Origin: Acholoe squamosa
Lineage: Eukaryota; Annelida; Polychaeta; Phyllodocida; Polynoidae
Length of the DNA stretch: 64,000 bases
Reading direction: 5' to 3'
NCBI GenBank assembly: GCA_949317995.1
Contig: OX439050.1
Location: 47,059,777 to 47,123,776 of the forward strand
Shown here: positions 23,101 through 27,464 of the stretch, in pieces
Layout: each line of letters starts with the position of its first letter
Position numbering within the stretch: position 1 is the stretch's first letter
Position numbers and translations under genes: made by a program
The notes under the pieces: generated by a model
Seen by the model: only the letters and a program-made list of their open reading frames with translations
Told to the model about the DNA's origin: nothing
The model's database searches: none

Positions 23101-23253
23101 CTTGATGACCTGAAACAGTCATGCCGCGACGCGGGGGTCAAGTTCTCTAAACAGGACTTACAGGATATGATGGAGGAAGCCGACCTGAATGGAGACGGTT
23201 TTGTAGACAAGGAGGAATTTATCAAGATCATGCTGCAGACAAACCTCTTTTAG
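2190..23253 (+). CDS. centrin/caltractin-like EF-hand protein, 5 coding exons
   Basis: Exons 2190-2315, 21725-21870, 22350-22457, 22793-22896 and 23081-23253 join with GT-AG introns and consistent phases to 657 nt, a 218-residue protein. Residues 1-42 are a Lys- and Pro-rich tail encoded by exon 1; the rest has the four-EF-hand layout of centrins. Only the last loop (D-L-N-G-D-G-F-V-D-K-E-E, exon 5) has a full set of calcium ligands. Loops 1-3 are degenerate (for example D-M-Q-G-K-G). Centrins act at basal bodies and centrosomes and bind calcium; that role is taken from the family. The first intron is 19.4 kb because a 17.9-kb retroelement and several MITEs sit in it. The start was chosen because the ATG opens the only frame that meets the donor in phase with exon 2. 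It could be a divergent centrin paralogue rather than a true centrin. Confidence 0.85.
2316..3184. repeat. cluster of poly-C/G inverted-repeat MITE copies
   Basis: Several partial copies of the GGGAGTG family lie end to end: arms with AACAAGGGGG or CCCCTGTTGAT tracts and CCACTCCC tips at about 2353-2567, 2571-2700, 2775-2919 and 2950-3184. The last copy is interrupted by the Ty3/gypsy element; its right arm resumes at 21089. No coding sequence is supported here. Confidence 0.6.
3185..3756 (-). repeat. 3' LTR of the 17.9-kb element
   Basis: It is 572 bp, appears identical to 20517-21088, and ends in TG...CA with an 8-bp terminal inverted repeat TGTCAATG/CATTGACA. In element sense there is a TATATAA box at 3411-3405 and an AATAAA at 3259-3254 about 150 nt downstream, a normal promoter and poly-A arrangement. 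Confidence 0.95.
3757..3775 (-). promoter_or_regulatory. polypurine tract next to 3' LTR
   Basis: In element sense the 19 nt just before the 3' LTR are purine-rich (GAGTGGGAATGTGGGGATA), the expected primer site for plus-strand DNA synthesis. Confidence 0.75.
3776..5097 (-). other. 3' untranslated part of the retroelement
   Basis: This holds one ATG-started frame of 156 codons on the minus strand (4266-4736). That frame is hydrophobic in places, matches no family I know and has no supporting splice or codon signal, so I do not call it a gene. Otherwise there is no coding sequence. Confidence 0.5.
5098..5737 (-). CDS. Cys-rich accessory reading frame, spliced type, no ATG
   Basis: On the minus strand a strong 3' splice site (long T/C tract, then CTGAACAG, ending at 5738) is followed by 212 open codons to a TAA at 5098-5100. 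The frame contains no ATG and is closed by stops a short way upstream of the acceptor, so it can only be an internal or last exon. Seen in order: an acidic, Ser/Thr-rich N-terminal part, an Arg/Pro-rich stretch, a Cys cluster C-x4-C-x2-C-x8-C-x-C (codons about 86-103), a Thr run, an acidic Ser-Glu-Asp patch, and a basic tail rich in Arg/Lys. A putative zinc site plus acidic and basic patches recalls regulatory proteins of complex retroviruses, but I recognise no homologue. Its place between env and the 3' LTR fits such a role (inference). Confidence 0.6.
5738..8013 (-). other. retroelement interval between env and the Cys-rich exon
   Basis: There are only short frames. A 127-codon frame at 6140-6523 opens at TTG and ends Pro/Gln/Lys-rich; it may be chance. 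The sequence ACTATAAAAG near 6300 on the plus strand is TATA-like, but its relevance is unknown. No confident gene. Confidence 0.45.
8014..10609 (-). CDS. env: envelope-like glycoprotein frame (class I fusion, F-like)
   Basis: A long minus-strand frame of about 860 codons opens without an ATG. A splice acceptor TTTTACAG ends at 10610, so env is probably made from a spliced RNA whose first exon supplies the start. A hydrophobic segment directly behind the acceptor can serve as signal peptide. Near codon 110-115 (counting from the GTG at 10590) is a furin-type site R-N-R-Q-A-R. It is followed by a Gly/Ala/Ile/Leu-rich stretch (about 117-133) like a fusion peptide, then heptad-like helices with many Asn-linked glycosylation motifs, and paired Cys in the middle. 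Two hydrophobic spans lie near 584-604 and 671-690, then a Cys-rich turn and a Pro/Gln-rich tail of about 160 residues. The layout resembles baculovirus F and errantivirus Env proteins. The two closely spaced membrane spans and long tail are unusual. Confidence 0.75.
10904..11422 (-). CDS. accessory reading frame between pol and env, spliced type
   Basis: The minus-strand frame is open from 11494 to a TGA at 10904 but has no ATG at its head. A good acceptor (GGTTTACAG, ending at 11423) would start it in phase, giving about 172 residues. Codon content is protein-like, with mixed hydrophobic and charged residues, several Cys and no obvious domain. A consensus donor (ACAGG|GTAAGC, GT at 10888) follows the stop by about 15 nt. 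Together with the env acceptor at 10610 it would define a 279-nt intron. The frame may be an independent accessory protein or part of the env leader. I do not recognise the product. Confidence 0.5.
   Translation of the reverse strand, partial: LIQKSSLLKLKLLFSENWTIYDLLGPVGLLKEGRDIFEFRQLIVHHQNLVFNMTSRHLAYYLNDPAVHKELPLSNPLVSTLVKRMLLYVCCDMPISPDWSTFKPKTAAYIALLCARTLLVSDQPLKDLPRYFSGTGRALVIRDAIELVVQKAILETHMWSNNLSKLPPTAHC
11495..12826 (-). other. retroelement spacer between pol and accessory frame
   Basis: About 1.3 kb without a convincing frame on the minus strand. Short plus-strand frames here are low in quality and antisense to the element. Confidence 0.5.
12827..17353 (-). CDS. pol: Pol polyprotein (protease-RT-RNase H-integrase), via UAG readthrough
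   Basis: The frame continues directly from gag after a single UAG and stays open for about 1,500 codons. Numbered from the GTG at 17305: protease D-S-G-A at 104-107; RT with Y-V-D-D at 546-549; RNase H with T-D-S-S near 692 and S-D-H near 760; integrase zinc-binding H-x5-H...C-x2-C (about 1078-1115); integrase catalytic D1148, D1208, E1244; then a GPY/F-like module. Domain order RT-RNase H-integrase is that of Ty3/gypsy. Odd features are a roughly 200-residue basic insert between RNase H and integrase with two AT-hook-like motifs (G-R-P-T-K at 935-939; R-P-R-G-R-P-P-K at 946-953), and a third AT-hook-like motif plus Lys/Arg tail at the C-terminus. These could direct nuclear entry or chromatin binding. 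All catalytic residues are present. Confidence 0.93.
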   Translation of the reverse strand, partial: VSGEGCKAPNHPAPTTVDMKSGTPPASHHPTDIQSDAEINSLQRPKMDFSKDNNLDFGDSSSSDSEDCYEDSSSRVARLQLRIKSDKYGQQGKVSRINTELTKGAVFVDINDHPYRALVDSGASLSFISQKMADKVIHTPNFKHGRRSRMNVLLADRSTVQVNHAITLSFLIEGKEFVTRLHVVPKLNHPIILGVNFMTKYKAKLSFGPKLPSINTIRPAENITIPPNSETTLNAIVNGSENLNKLTGITENIKPALPFLIKHALVKPKTSAKLIPVTVANPNDFPLHLKKKHTPLGIFKPFNMKKAIPIGPLDTHHSLNHVSPASELFPINCGEDPLEQFPKGNEPLQYKICEQLTETQKTQVRKIVEQNRQAFVIDDSAIGSNTENEVKLELIPDFKPCNRPSYRMSPHKEIFQRELLNKHLKQGIIEECTKPCEWNSPAFLVPKPQGDRSVASGWRVVVDYRWVNQNLKSFSYQFPRADDLMQQVGRTGAKYFSKLDVYSAYHQIPLAEESRPITTFSANGTRYMAKVLPMGLKTSGLSFMNVMEQLLMKCKYRNAVAYVDDVAIYSPTWERHLQDLDEVLKLFIKGNIKLKSEKCEFGTTKMDFLGFSLDQHGVSPSPDKIWPVKTFPPPKNIHDLRCFNGMAQFYKRFIKGFAHIMAPLYEATKGTFKWTTSCQRAFEKIKASICTEAVLKFPDYSKPFVIFTDSSNYSLGAVITQVDENGFYRPIEFAGRGLTPQETRYGITDKELLGIVFAVKKFHHYVDGAHFKVYSDHTALVSLFNKKENITNGRLARWVDTVMSYDFEVKYLQGRANFVADFLSRRSYPPSSDDPVPIRSQGKIILPPKKLTFSDISMTKVFRSNEPVPKNPIQMGPPRSILKGGKIWGSTGKPPKGVIAKKNSSERNHLASLAAPTELCVLTRAQSQNSQEDTPPAPSQSRSRTAVNKQGRPTKVKPAGSRPRGRPPKSRSPRVSVKAANARRAKLSHKVLPLAERAITKICKHPSLTPSREVLIKAQKEDLFASSMLNYIQDGKLPPDQGLTNQILANHDQFIILDEVLFRITDTVMGKSLDPSLQIVIPEKWAESLIESTHCSPLGGHLGSMKTYAAIRSRYYWRSMFKQVFDYCGTCHTCLTTKKRPKNLKSPMTLREPVLTAYSHVTMDTIGPFNKAVNGSHHIHVVTDHATRHVTAWCTEDNTSAEVALGFFQRVICIHGTPSVLNTDNAKQYTSKFFALFCNKFGIKHVTGSAHWSRSQGLCERQHQTIESSLRAFVSKSQKHWSTFLQAVIFSMNNTVSSALGYSPNLLVFGKQTHLPTEAALALITATEDVDPAQKENVATHLLNLRDEIQMKAAESMIKAHKKMKAKHDASAEVATFNTGQLVYLHIPNLLVKHTTKKLQPTYSGPYIIVKMTSSVTAILKRLQDGHVFKKAVHVSRLRRPITRASAKAIIKRLQTGPVQTLFDPDSSIIADTNTPAPPLKKKRGRPAKKGIITFAPSPKKRAKKRKQ
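17354..17356 (-). promoter_or_regulatory. in-frame UAG between gag and pol (candidate readthrough stop)
   Basis: Gag ends in UAG, followed by GUU, and the same frame continues open into pol with no frame change. This is the MLV-type arrangement, in which about 5-10% of ribosomes read through UAG. The downstream 8-nt spacer and pseudoknot seen in MLV could not be judged by eye. Confidence 0.7.
17354..20464 (-). CDS. gag: Gag polyprotein of the 17.9-kb element
   Basis: 1,036 residues from an ATG at 20464, about 50 nt inside the 5' LTR, so the leader is very short. The first 600 or so residues are Pro/Ser/Thr-rich and low in complexity. A retrotransposon-gag capsid-like region lies at about 640-830 (F-x-F-W-I-R..., R-A-A-Q-W-F, Y-L-E-D-M), then a basic Arg/Asn/Ser-rich stretch, and finally a strongly acidic Asp/Glu tail just before the UAG. 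No C-x2-C-x4-H-x4-C zinc knuckle is present; the basic region may replace it for RNA binding. Length is about twice that of ordinary Ty3/gypsy Gag. Confidence 0.88.
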   Translation of the reverse strand: MNQSETTTKEPFTEDAVTSPGLDAPPPAVAAAAAPAAAPDQQQTVPSSDSSPDAFLLDPILPPSFLTPKPTPVSRNKTFSSTIDDNNTGTQTSTPLTSQAPELNLTLPGFSSAESPVLRLAGLPGETSSTPVASPSHLDLDSHLEPRSPRLQAALESIPTLPRQPATGTDTTSPPAGFTHPNPSELTWDSYIPPDPTLPPESDLWRQRIRSAINRWRSVRTNRAQEAPAPNTHSTQCGESPSAFLGRINRILEEQWPDATTSSDPFRSYLNTPTPEATPTPPNTLNTPNLDTGATSSDYTPLPSPRRRRAQSTSPLRRQTPPYYRVLRSIDSAVAGAIGATSQIFRRRATPYCTSEDSLTSEDDPEITFPHLRRGRMDSRTPTTHPPRYDQDDLARNLVRECTQAVSDSLSNLLTGQINLLSAEIQRVGQEHTSHLNRVNDRLDNMDTWRAQMERDLIQSHRRAAEDNADVLRRSEMMAADISERINRNMDDVRREICSVYGHRPPLQPPPAHSSPANLGIPHASQTPSAPTMPGFQHAGNDIRLSPPSTFQNNTPAGLLGATPTSHRSTRDDIPSVSATHQMAAPATTPVQANANTLGTVAGSIYIPAHARTPSNMPIPMQTLYSQSTGAHPTGHRQAYDHSTPMIPMIGQSHIASGLGQMTLSDDKLSSAQLSSFNKPETFDKPTEYRSAAKFITEFKFWIRNVYPRHQHLHASCLYTFLKGRAAQWFFANIFEKPIMYDNEAVYAAFLKRFGTPDPATISKGYRNRTQQPDETVEQYLEDMTLLLANSNLEESVQVDYLINGLKPQIKSVILPDMPKTIADAEKMALTQELRIEAHKMAMAGTQQADLCAMNSNKNNSGTPRKENQYSNNKKYDRYPSGNYNRQYETRTQNGSSNQSDPNYRRFRRSRSQDASGGRNKPPQQRARSQSASRNPTSRDDNKIVITVATAPANNKQVSFKKVTHEADIINSNSPPYQNRRTRDPTPSRFPRNNNESDPTELEGNADLHNIDEDNHDHNDGDEDFIDEDTDYDDEE
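20499..20515 (-). promoter_or_regulatory. primer-binding site
   Basis: One nucleotide inside the 5' LTR (element sense) the sequence TGGTGGAGAACCC begins with the TGG complementary to a tRNA 3' CCA. The tRNA species is not assigned. Confidence 0.6.
20517..21088 (-). repeat. 5' LTR of the 17.9-kb element
   Basis: 572 bp, matching 3185-3756 with no difference found by eye. It ends TGTCAATG...CATTGACA and is followed by CACC (21089-21092), which matches the four bases before 3185. Confidence 0.95.
21089..21160. repeat. right arm of the MITE split by the retroelement
   Basis: This contains a poly-C tract, CTGTTAATGAATAATG and an ACCACTCCCC tip, the right end of the GGGAGTG family. Removing the retroelement and one CACC joins it to the arm ending at 3184. 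Confidence 0.65.
21161..21724 (+). other. rest of centrin-like intron 1
   Basis: Apart from the T-shaped palindrome, nothing coding is seen. The acceptor of exon 2 (CATTTTGCAG) ends at 21724. Confidence 0.6.
21271..21326. repeat. T-shaped double-hairpin palindrome
   Basis: Two perfect hairpins with 3-nt loops stand side by side: 21283-21297 (6-bp stem CGCCGC/GCGGCG) and 21298-21314 (7-bp stem GTACCGC/GCGGTAC). They are enclosed by an outer stem pairing TAGCGC-CTCCC (21271-21281) with GGGAG-T-GCGCTA (21315-21326), with one bulged T. The result is a GC-rich three-way junction inside AT-rich intron. No nearby gene explains it. Confidence 0.75.
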
Positions 23254-24366
23254 AAAAAAGTCTGAGAAAGGGATTTCTAGGATAAAGGAATCTGGTAGTA
23301 AATCATCCACTACCATGGCTCATATCAAACACATTTTATGCATGAATGATTTTATGTGAGTGAAGGCATAGTACAATCAGTTAGTTTTTATTTATTTGAC
23401 TGTAAATAGATTTAGTAAATGTTTTCTGTGGTACAAGTATCACAATGAACATGGGATACAAGAATGTTTCATACCATGTGTATCAGATAAGCTAGGTGTA
23501 TAACCTAGTATGTATGAATGACTGAGAGGGAGAGAGAAATGCAGTGTTTAATAAAACATCAACTTCTACAACTATTCATAGTTACTCCTTTTAATACTGT
23601 CCTTAAAGAGAATGGCTCAATGACAATCCCTACTTTTAATACTCTGTGATGCTGTTTCTTGAATTTGCTAAAATAATTTACTTGAGTACCGTATACAGAA
23701 GAACTCTGTAATCAGTAATGCAAAATTCTCATTTGTCACTACATGTATAATGGATAAATGCAGTCCTGGTGATGTCTATGCGTCCTGTATTTACATGTCA
23801 TGAAAACCTTATGGAGCTGACAGTTACTCTTCTGAAAGTCACGGAGAATATATGTATGTATATTCTACATTTGTGTGAAAGTTTAAGATGAAGCATCGAC
23901 ATAGTGCTAGTACCATAATACTTTGGGTATAAGGCGCACCTGGCATAAAAGCCGCACACTGGGTTCATACCAGACCTATAAGGCGCACCTGGAACCAAAT
24001 TCTGCTCATTTCAGTGCTGACACAGTTCTATAGGACTCAGTATGGAGGCATAGTGGAGTCACCCTCTTGAATTTCGCTGGTTGAGGTGAAACCCACTGAT
24101 AAGACATACCATGATGGGTACCTTGTCCCTGGTTAACACCCACTTCCAGGGACATGATGGTCCCATTTTATCAGTTCTTATCAGTGTGTGTTGCCGGAAC
24201 CAGCTCCAGACCAGCTAGTGGCCAATAGTACCATATCCTCGCCTATAAGGCACACCCTGAGCCTAGAAATATCCTATAAGGCGCACTAGGGGTCAATATT
24301 CAAGTACAAAGCGCACCTTTTACACGAGATATTATGGGGGATTCCTAATGAGAACCATTTGGTGCC
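23254..24366 (+). other. 3' UTR of the centrin-like gene and intergenic DNA with a TATAAGGCGCACC-type repeat
   Basis: The stretch after the stop holds the poly-A signal at 23550. From about 23920 to 24330 there is a repeat with several TATAAGGCGCACC motifs in both halves, related to the CCGTAATC MITE family but degraded. Confidence 0.55.
23550..23555 (+). terminator. polyadenylation signal of the centrin-like gene
   Basis: Canonical AATAAA about 300 nt after the stop codon, on the coding strand. Confidence 0.6.
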
Positions 24367-25051
24367 CTAAAACAGTAGATCGTCATCATCAGCAGCTGCA
24401 AAGCACGCAGCAATATGACCATCTATGTCCACCGGAGAAAGGCTGAGAGGAAGAGAAAGAATACTAATGTGAAATATTTCTGGCAAGAACTTAAAGCTGT
24501 TAAATATTGATATGTTTTTTAAAATTACATTTGGGCAAAATGAAAATTGTGACTGGGATTAAATTTCAAATTCAAATCCCCCCTCTTGGCATATAGCAGT
24601 TTGTCAAATTCTACCCCTGGCTTACGACGAGTCAGTTTATGCACTGGGTTTTGCAGTATCGCACAGAATTCAGTCGCTATTTTCATAAAAAAACGTTTGT
24701 CAAAGACATTACGACATGATGAGAAAATCAACATTGTCAATACATGTATATATCATAGAAGCCATGACTATACAGCATATGTAAGGTGTGTTAGTCAACT
24801 GTTTTAGATTAAAAACGAAACAAAATGACCTCACTTACTTCATATCAAACCTTGTTTGACAAAGTGGACAGGTAGTTAATGGGGTTGAGTTCTGCTGCTG
24901 TGTGTTGGGTTCTACAGCAGCCATGGCTTCTTGCTCAAAGCTCATAAATCTATTATCAGCATTCCTGTCTGGGCTTTCTGATCGCGATTGCTTCACCCCC
25001 CTTGATTTACTTGAAGAAGTTCTTGTTTGTGGCTTTGTTGATTTAAAAAGA
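24367..25051 (-). CDS. third copy of the FAAP20-like UBZ4 exon pair
   Basis: Exon a is 24839-25051 (213 nt) and exon b is 24367-24442 (76 nt, ending in TAG), with GT-AG sites on the minus strand. They encode a Ser/Lys-rich linker, then the UBZ4 core: C-P-L-C...V-D-I-D-G-H-I-A-A-C. Phases (both exons enter after two bases of a codon) and exon a length match the second copy exactly. The frame is intact, so it may be an alternative 3' end of the FAAP20-like gene rather than a dead copy. The 10-kb retroelement lies between this copy and the rest of the gene. Confidence 0.6.
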
Positions 25052-25272
25052 CTGGAAAGTAATATACTCAGTTATCTCCTTGTGAGCAAAAATGAATGGT
25101 GTGAGATGATGTCGATAAATTGTCAACTTTTAACTTGCGTGTTCATAGAAAGAACTTTATCACTGAGTAAGAAATTTCAAGTTATTCAGTCGAATTTCAC
25201 TTGGTGAAAAAAGTAGTTAACATTGAATTAGATTTTTGCGAGCTATTGCTATAACATACTACTTGCCATATA

Positions 25273-25341
<69 letters not shown>
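25273..25341. repeat. (TG)n(TA)n microsatellite, left flank of the second retroelement
   Basis: Short TG repeats pass into about 27 TA units that stop at the LTR. The array resumes at 35399, so the element inserted in a TA array and its target duplication cannot be read. Confidence 0.9.
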
Positions 25342-25344
<3 letters not shown>

Positions 25345-25718
25345 AGCGTTTTCCGACTCTATGGTTAATAAAGAATTACACAACTCCGACAGCTTGACTT
25401 CAGTGTCTTTTATTTCCTGGCAGTCCTCGCCACACCATCTAAGTCTTATATCGTATATATTAATCCGGAGATAAGCCTTTTAGAGTTCTGCTCCTCTCTG
25501 TCTGCAACTCGGAACTAACTAATCGGAGTAACAACTCCCTTATTTATACATAGGCAGATACTCCGACCCCGGCCCGCTTTACGGCAGGCCAGCGTCGGAG
25601 GATCTCCTCCGCCGACTACTATTGCCGACGTAACCGCGTTACTTCAGGACCGCTGGCCTCGCCGCCCCCACACCAGGATGGTTTCGGCTCCGCCAACGGC
25701 CCCTCCGTCTCCGCCACA
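25342..25718 (-). repeat. 3' LTR of the 10-kb element
   Basis: 377 bp, appears identical to 35021-35397. In element sense there is a TATAAATA box (25548-25541) and an AATAAA (25414-25409) about 130 nt later. Confidence 0.95.
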
Positions 25719-25733
25719 CTCTCCCCAACTAAT
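25719..25733 (-). promoter_or_regulatory. polypurine tract next to 3' LTR
   Basis: Element-sense ATTAGTTGGGGAGAG directly abuts the 3' LTR, as expected for the plus-strand primer. Confidence 0.7.
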
Positions 25734-26015
25734 CTATAGCCTTACCGGGAGAAAGAGTGTGATATTACCCTCCTGCAGATGGGTTTCCAATTTTGAATAA
25801 TCCTGCCACGCCATGGCCCCTGGGCGTTTAAGTAAATAGCTACACATAACATACACACAGTAAATCCTACTTAAACCTCCTCTGTAGGCGGCATTAACTA
25901 CTAAGTAAACCGAATCCGCCGTCCCCTATGCGGAGTATAACCATAACAACAACTTTTATACAATAATACGACGTCATTTCGTCTGGATCCGGCAGACATT
26001 CTCCGCCCGTTCGCC

Positions 26016-27461
26016 TCAGGCTGTCTTGTCGCCGCCCTCATTGGTTCCAGCCTTGGTCGTCCGCGCCGCCGACGTCTTTGGCCACCGCTGTCCGCAGCGG
26101 CTGCAGCATCCCTTCTGATCACGGCCATAACGGGTCCGGGTAACATGGACCAGTTCAATATCCCCATTGGGGAGAGTGTGAATGGAGGAAGATTGCAGTC
26201 CCCCGGGTATAACCCTCATCTCAGGTCCTAGGGTCCGAGGCTGCCCCAGTCGTCTAGAGTGTTCCTTGAGGGCCTCCGGCCCGGTAAAATCCGAATGCCA
26301 TGGCATAGCCCCATCCTCCTCCGCCTCCTCGTCCCTATTGTCACCCGCTTTATCTCCTTGTTGATCTAGCAGCAGGCGGTGCACCTCCTCTACCCCCGCC
26401 AACCCCTCAGTGCTGGCTATTCCCCCTTCCCCCATATCTCCTATAGGTAATCCGGTTATTACAATCACTCGGTCTGTCTCAGTGTTGGGTAGGGGCTCCG
26501 GATCCCCAGGCCCTCCGACCACCGTCTCGACCCCCTCCGGCACCATCACCATAGTCTCCGCCCGTCCACTCTCCTCCCCCACTTCTACTTGCAGCAAGAG
26601 TTCCCCCCTGGGCGAGCAAAGGACTAACCCGTCCAACCCCACAGTCACGGATCGGGGGTACCTATCCAACTTGGGTAGAGCAAATAAGGTCCCCGGCTCT
26701 ACGAGGGGGGTCTTCGGTACCTTCTTCTCCGCCTGTCCTTTCTCCTTCACCGGTGTCCCTACGGAACACGATTGAAATTTACTCATTAATTGGGCGGTAC
26801 CCTCATCCATGGATCGGTTCTGTATGGCCTCCTCCTCCGCCTCTTTTAACACTCCCTCCAGGCTGAACTTCCTCGTAGACTTTCCCGCCCCTTTTCCTTT
26901 AGGGCTTTTACTTTTAGTTTCCATCTCTTTCCTCAGTCTTTCTTTCTCCGCCTCTTTGGCCTTCCTCTCCTCCTCCTCCTTTCTCCGCTGTTCCTCTTCC
27001 GCCTTCCGGCGCTCCTCAGCCTCTCTGGCCTTCCTCTCCGCCTCCTCTCTCTCTTTCCGTTTAATTTCTCTTTTCTTCTTTCGCTCCTCCTCCTTGGCAT
27101 CGCTGAGTACGGCCAGGAACTGGGCTTTCAGTTTAGGGCAGGATTGGACGTATGCCGGGATGGCCACCTCCTCCGACTCCTTGCTGGTTTCATCCTCCCC
27201 TTCCACCTCCCCCACCTCACCCTTCTCCGGCGGCTCAGGCGTCACGATTGTAACTGTCTTCAGGATGGGTTTCGGTTTGCTAGGGGAAGGTTTACTCATA
27301 TCCTCATAGGAGGGCAATGTCTCGGGACTGGCACCGGAGAGGGTGGGTTTGGGCTTGTTAACTAGTTCGTAAGGGGGCTGCTTCTCGGGGCTAGAGTCCA
27401 GCCCATTTCCCCCTAGTCCCAAGCTCTCTCCGTCCTCCCCACTCGTGGCGGAGATGTCCTC
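26016..27461 (-). CDS. ORF4: charged coiled-coil protein, in frame after UAG
   Basis: This frame begins directly after the UAG that ends ORF3, in the same reading frame, and is open for about 482 codons. No ATG occurs near its beginning (the apparent start at 27422 is TTG), so it is probably made as an extension of ORF3. Numbered from 27422: a Pro/Lys-rich N-terminal part, then a long Glu/Lys/Arg coiled coil at about 108-170, a basic Lys/Gly stretch, and a less charged C-terminal half. There is no similarity to env: no signal peptide and no membrane span. The function is not known. Confidence 0.7.
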   Translation of the reverse strand, partial: EDISATSGEDGESLGLGGNGLDSSPEKQPPYELVNKPKPTLSGASPETLPSYEDMSKPSPSKPKPILKTVTIVTPEPPEKGEVGEVEGEDETSKESEEVAIPAYVQSCPKLKAQFLAVLSDAKEEERKKKREIKRKEREEAERKAREAEERRKAEEEQRRKEEEERKAKEAEKERLRKEMETKSKSPKGKGAGKSTRKFSLEGVLKEAEEEAIQNRSMDEGTAQLMSKFQSCSVGTPVKEKGQAEKKVPKTPLVEPGTLFALPKLDRYPRSVTVGLDGLVLCSPRGELLLQVEVGEESGRAETMVMVPEGVETVVGGPGDPEPLPNTETDRVIVITGLPIGDMGEGGIASTEGLAGVEEVHRLLLDQQGDKAGDNRDEEAEEDGAMPWHSDFTGPEALKEHSRRLGQPRTLGPEMRVIPGGLQSSSIHTLPNGDIELVHVTRTRYGRDQKGCCSRCGQRWPKTSAARTTKAGTNEGGDKTA

Positions 27462-27464
27462 CTA
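27462..27464 (-). promoter_or_regulatory. in-frame UAG joining ORF3 and ORF4
   Basis: ORF3 ends GCU GCC UAG GAG GAC and the same frame stays open for about 480 codons, without its own ATG at the head. It is either a programmed readthrough stop or a single recent nonsense change in one about 1,040-residue protein. Confidence 0.6.
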
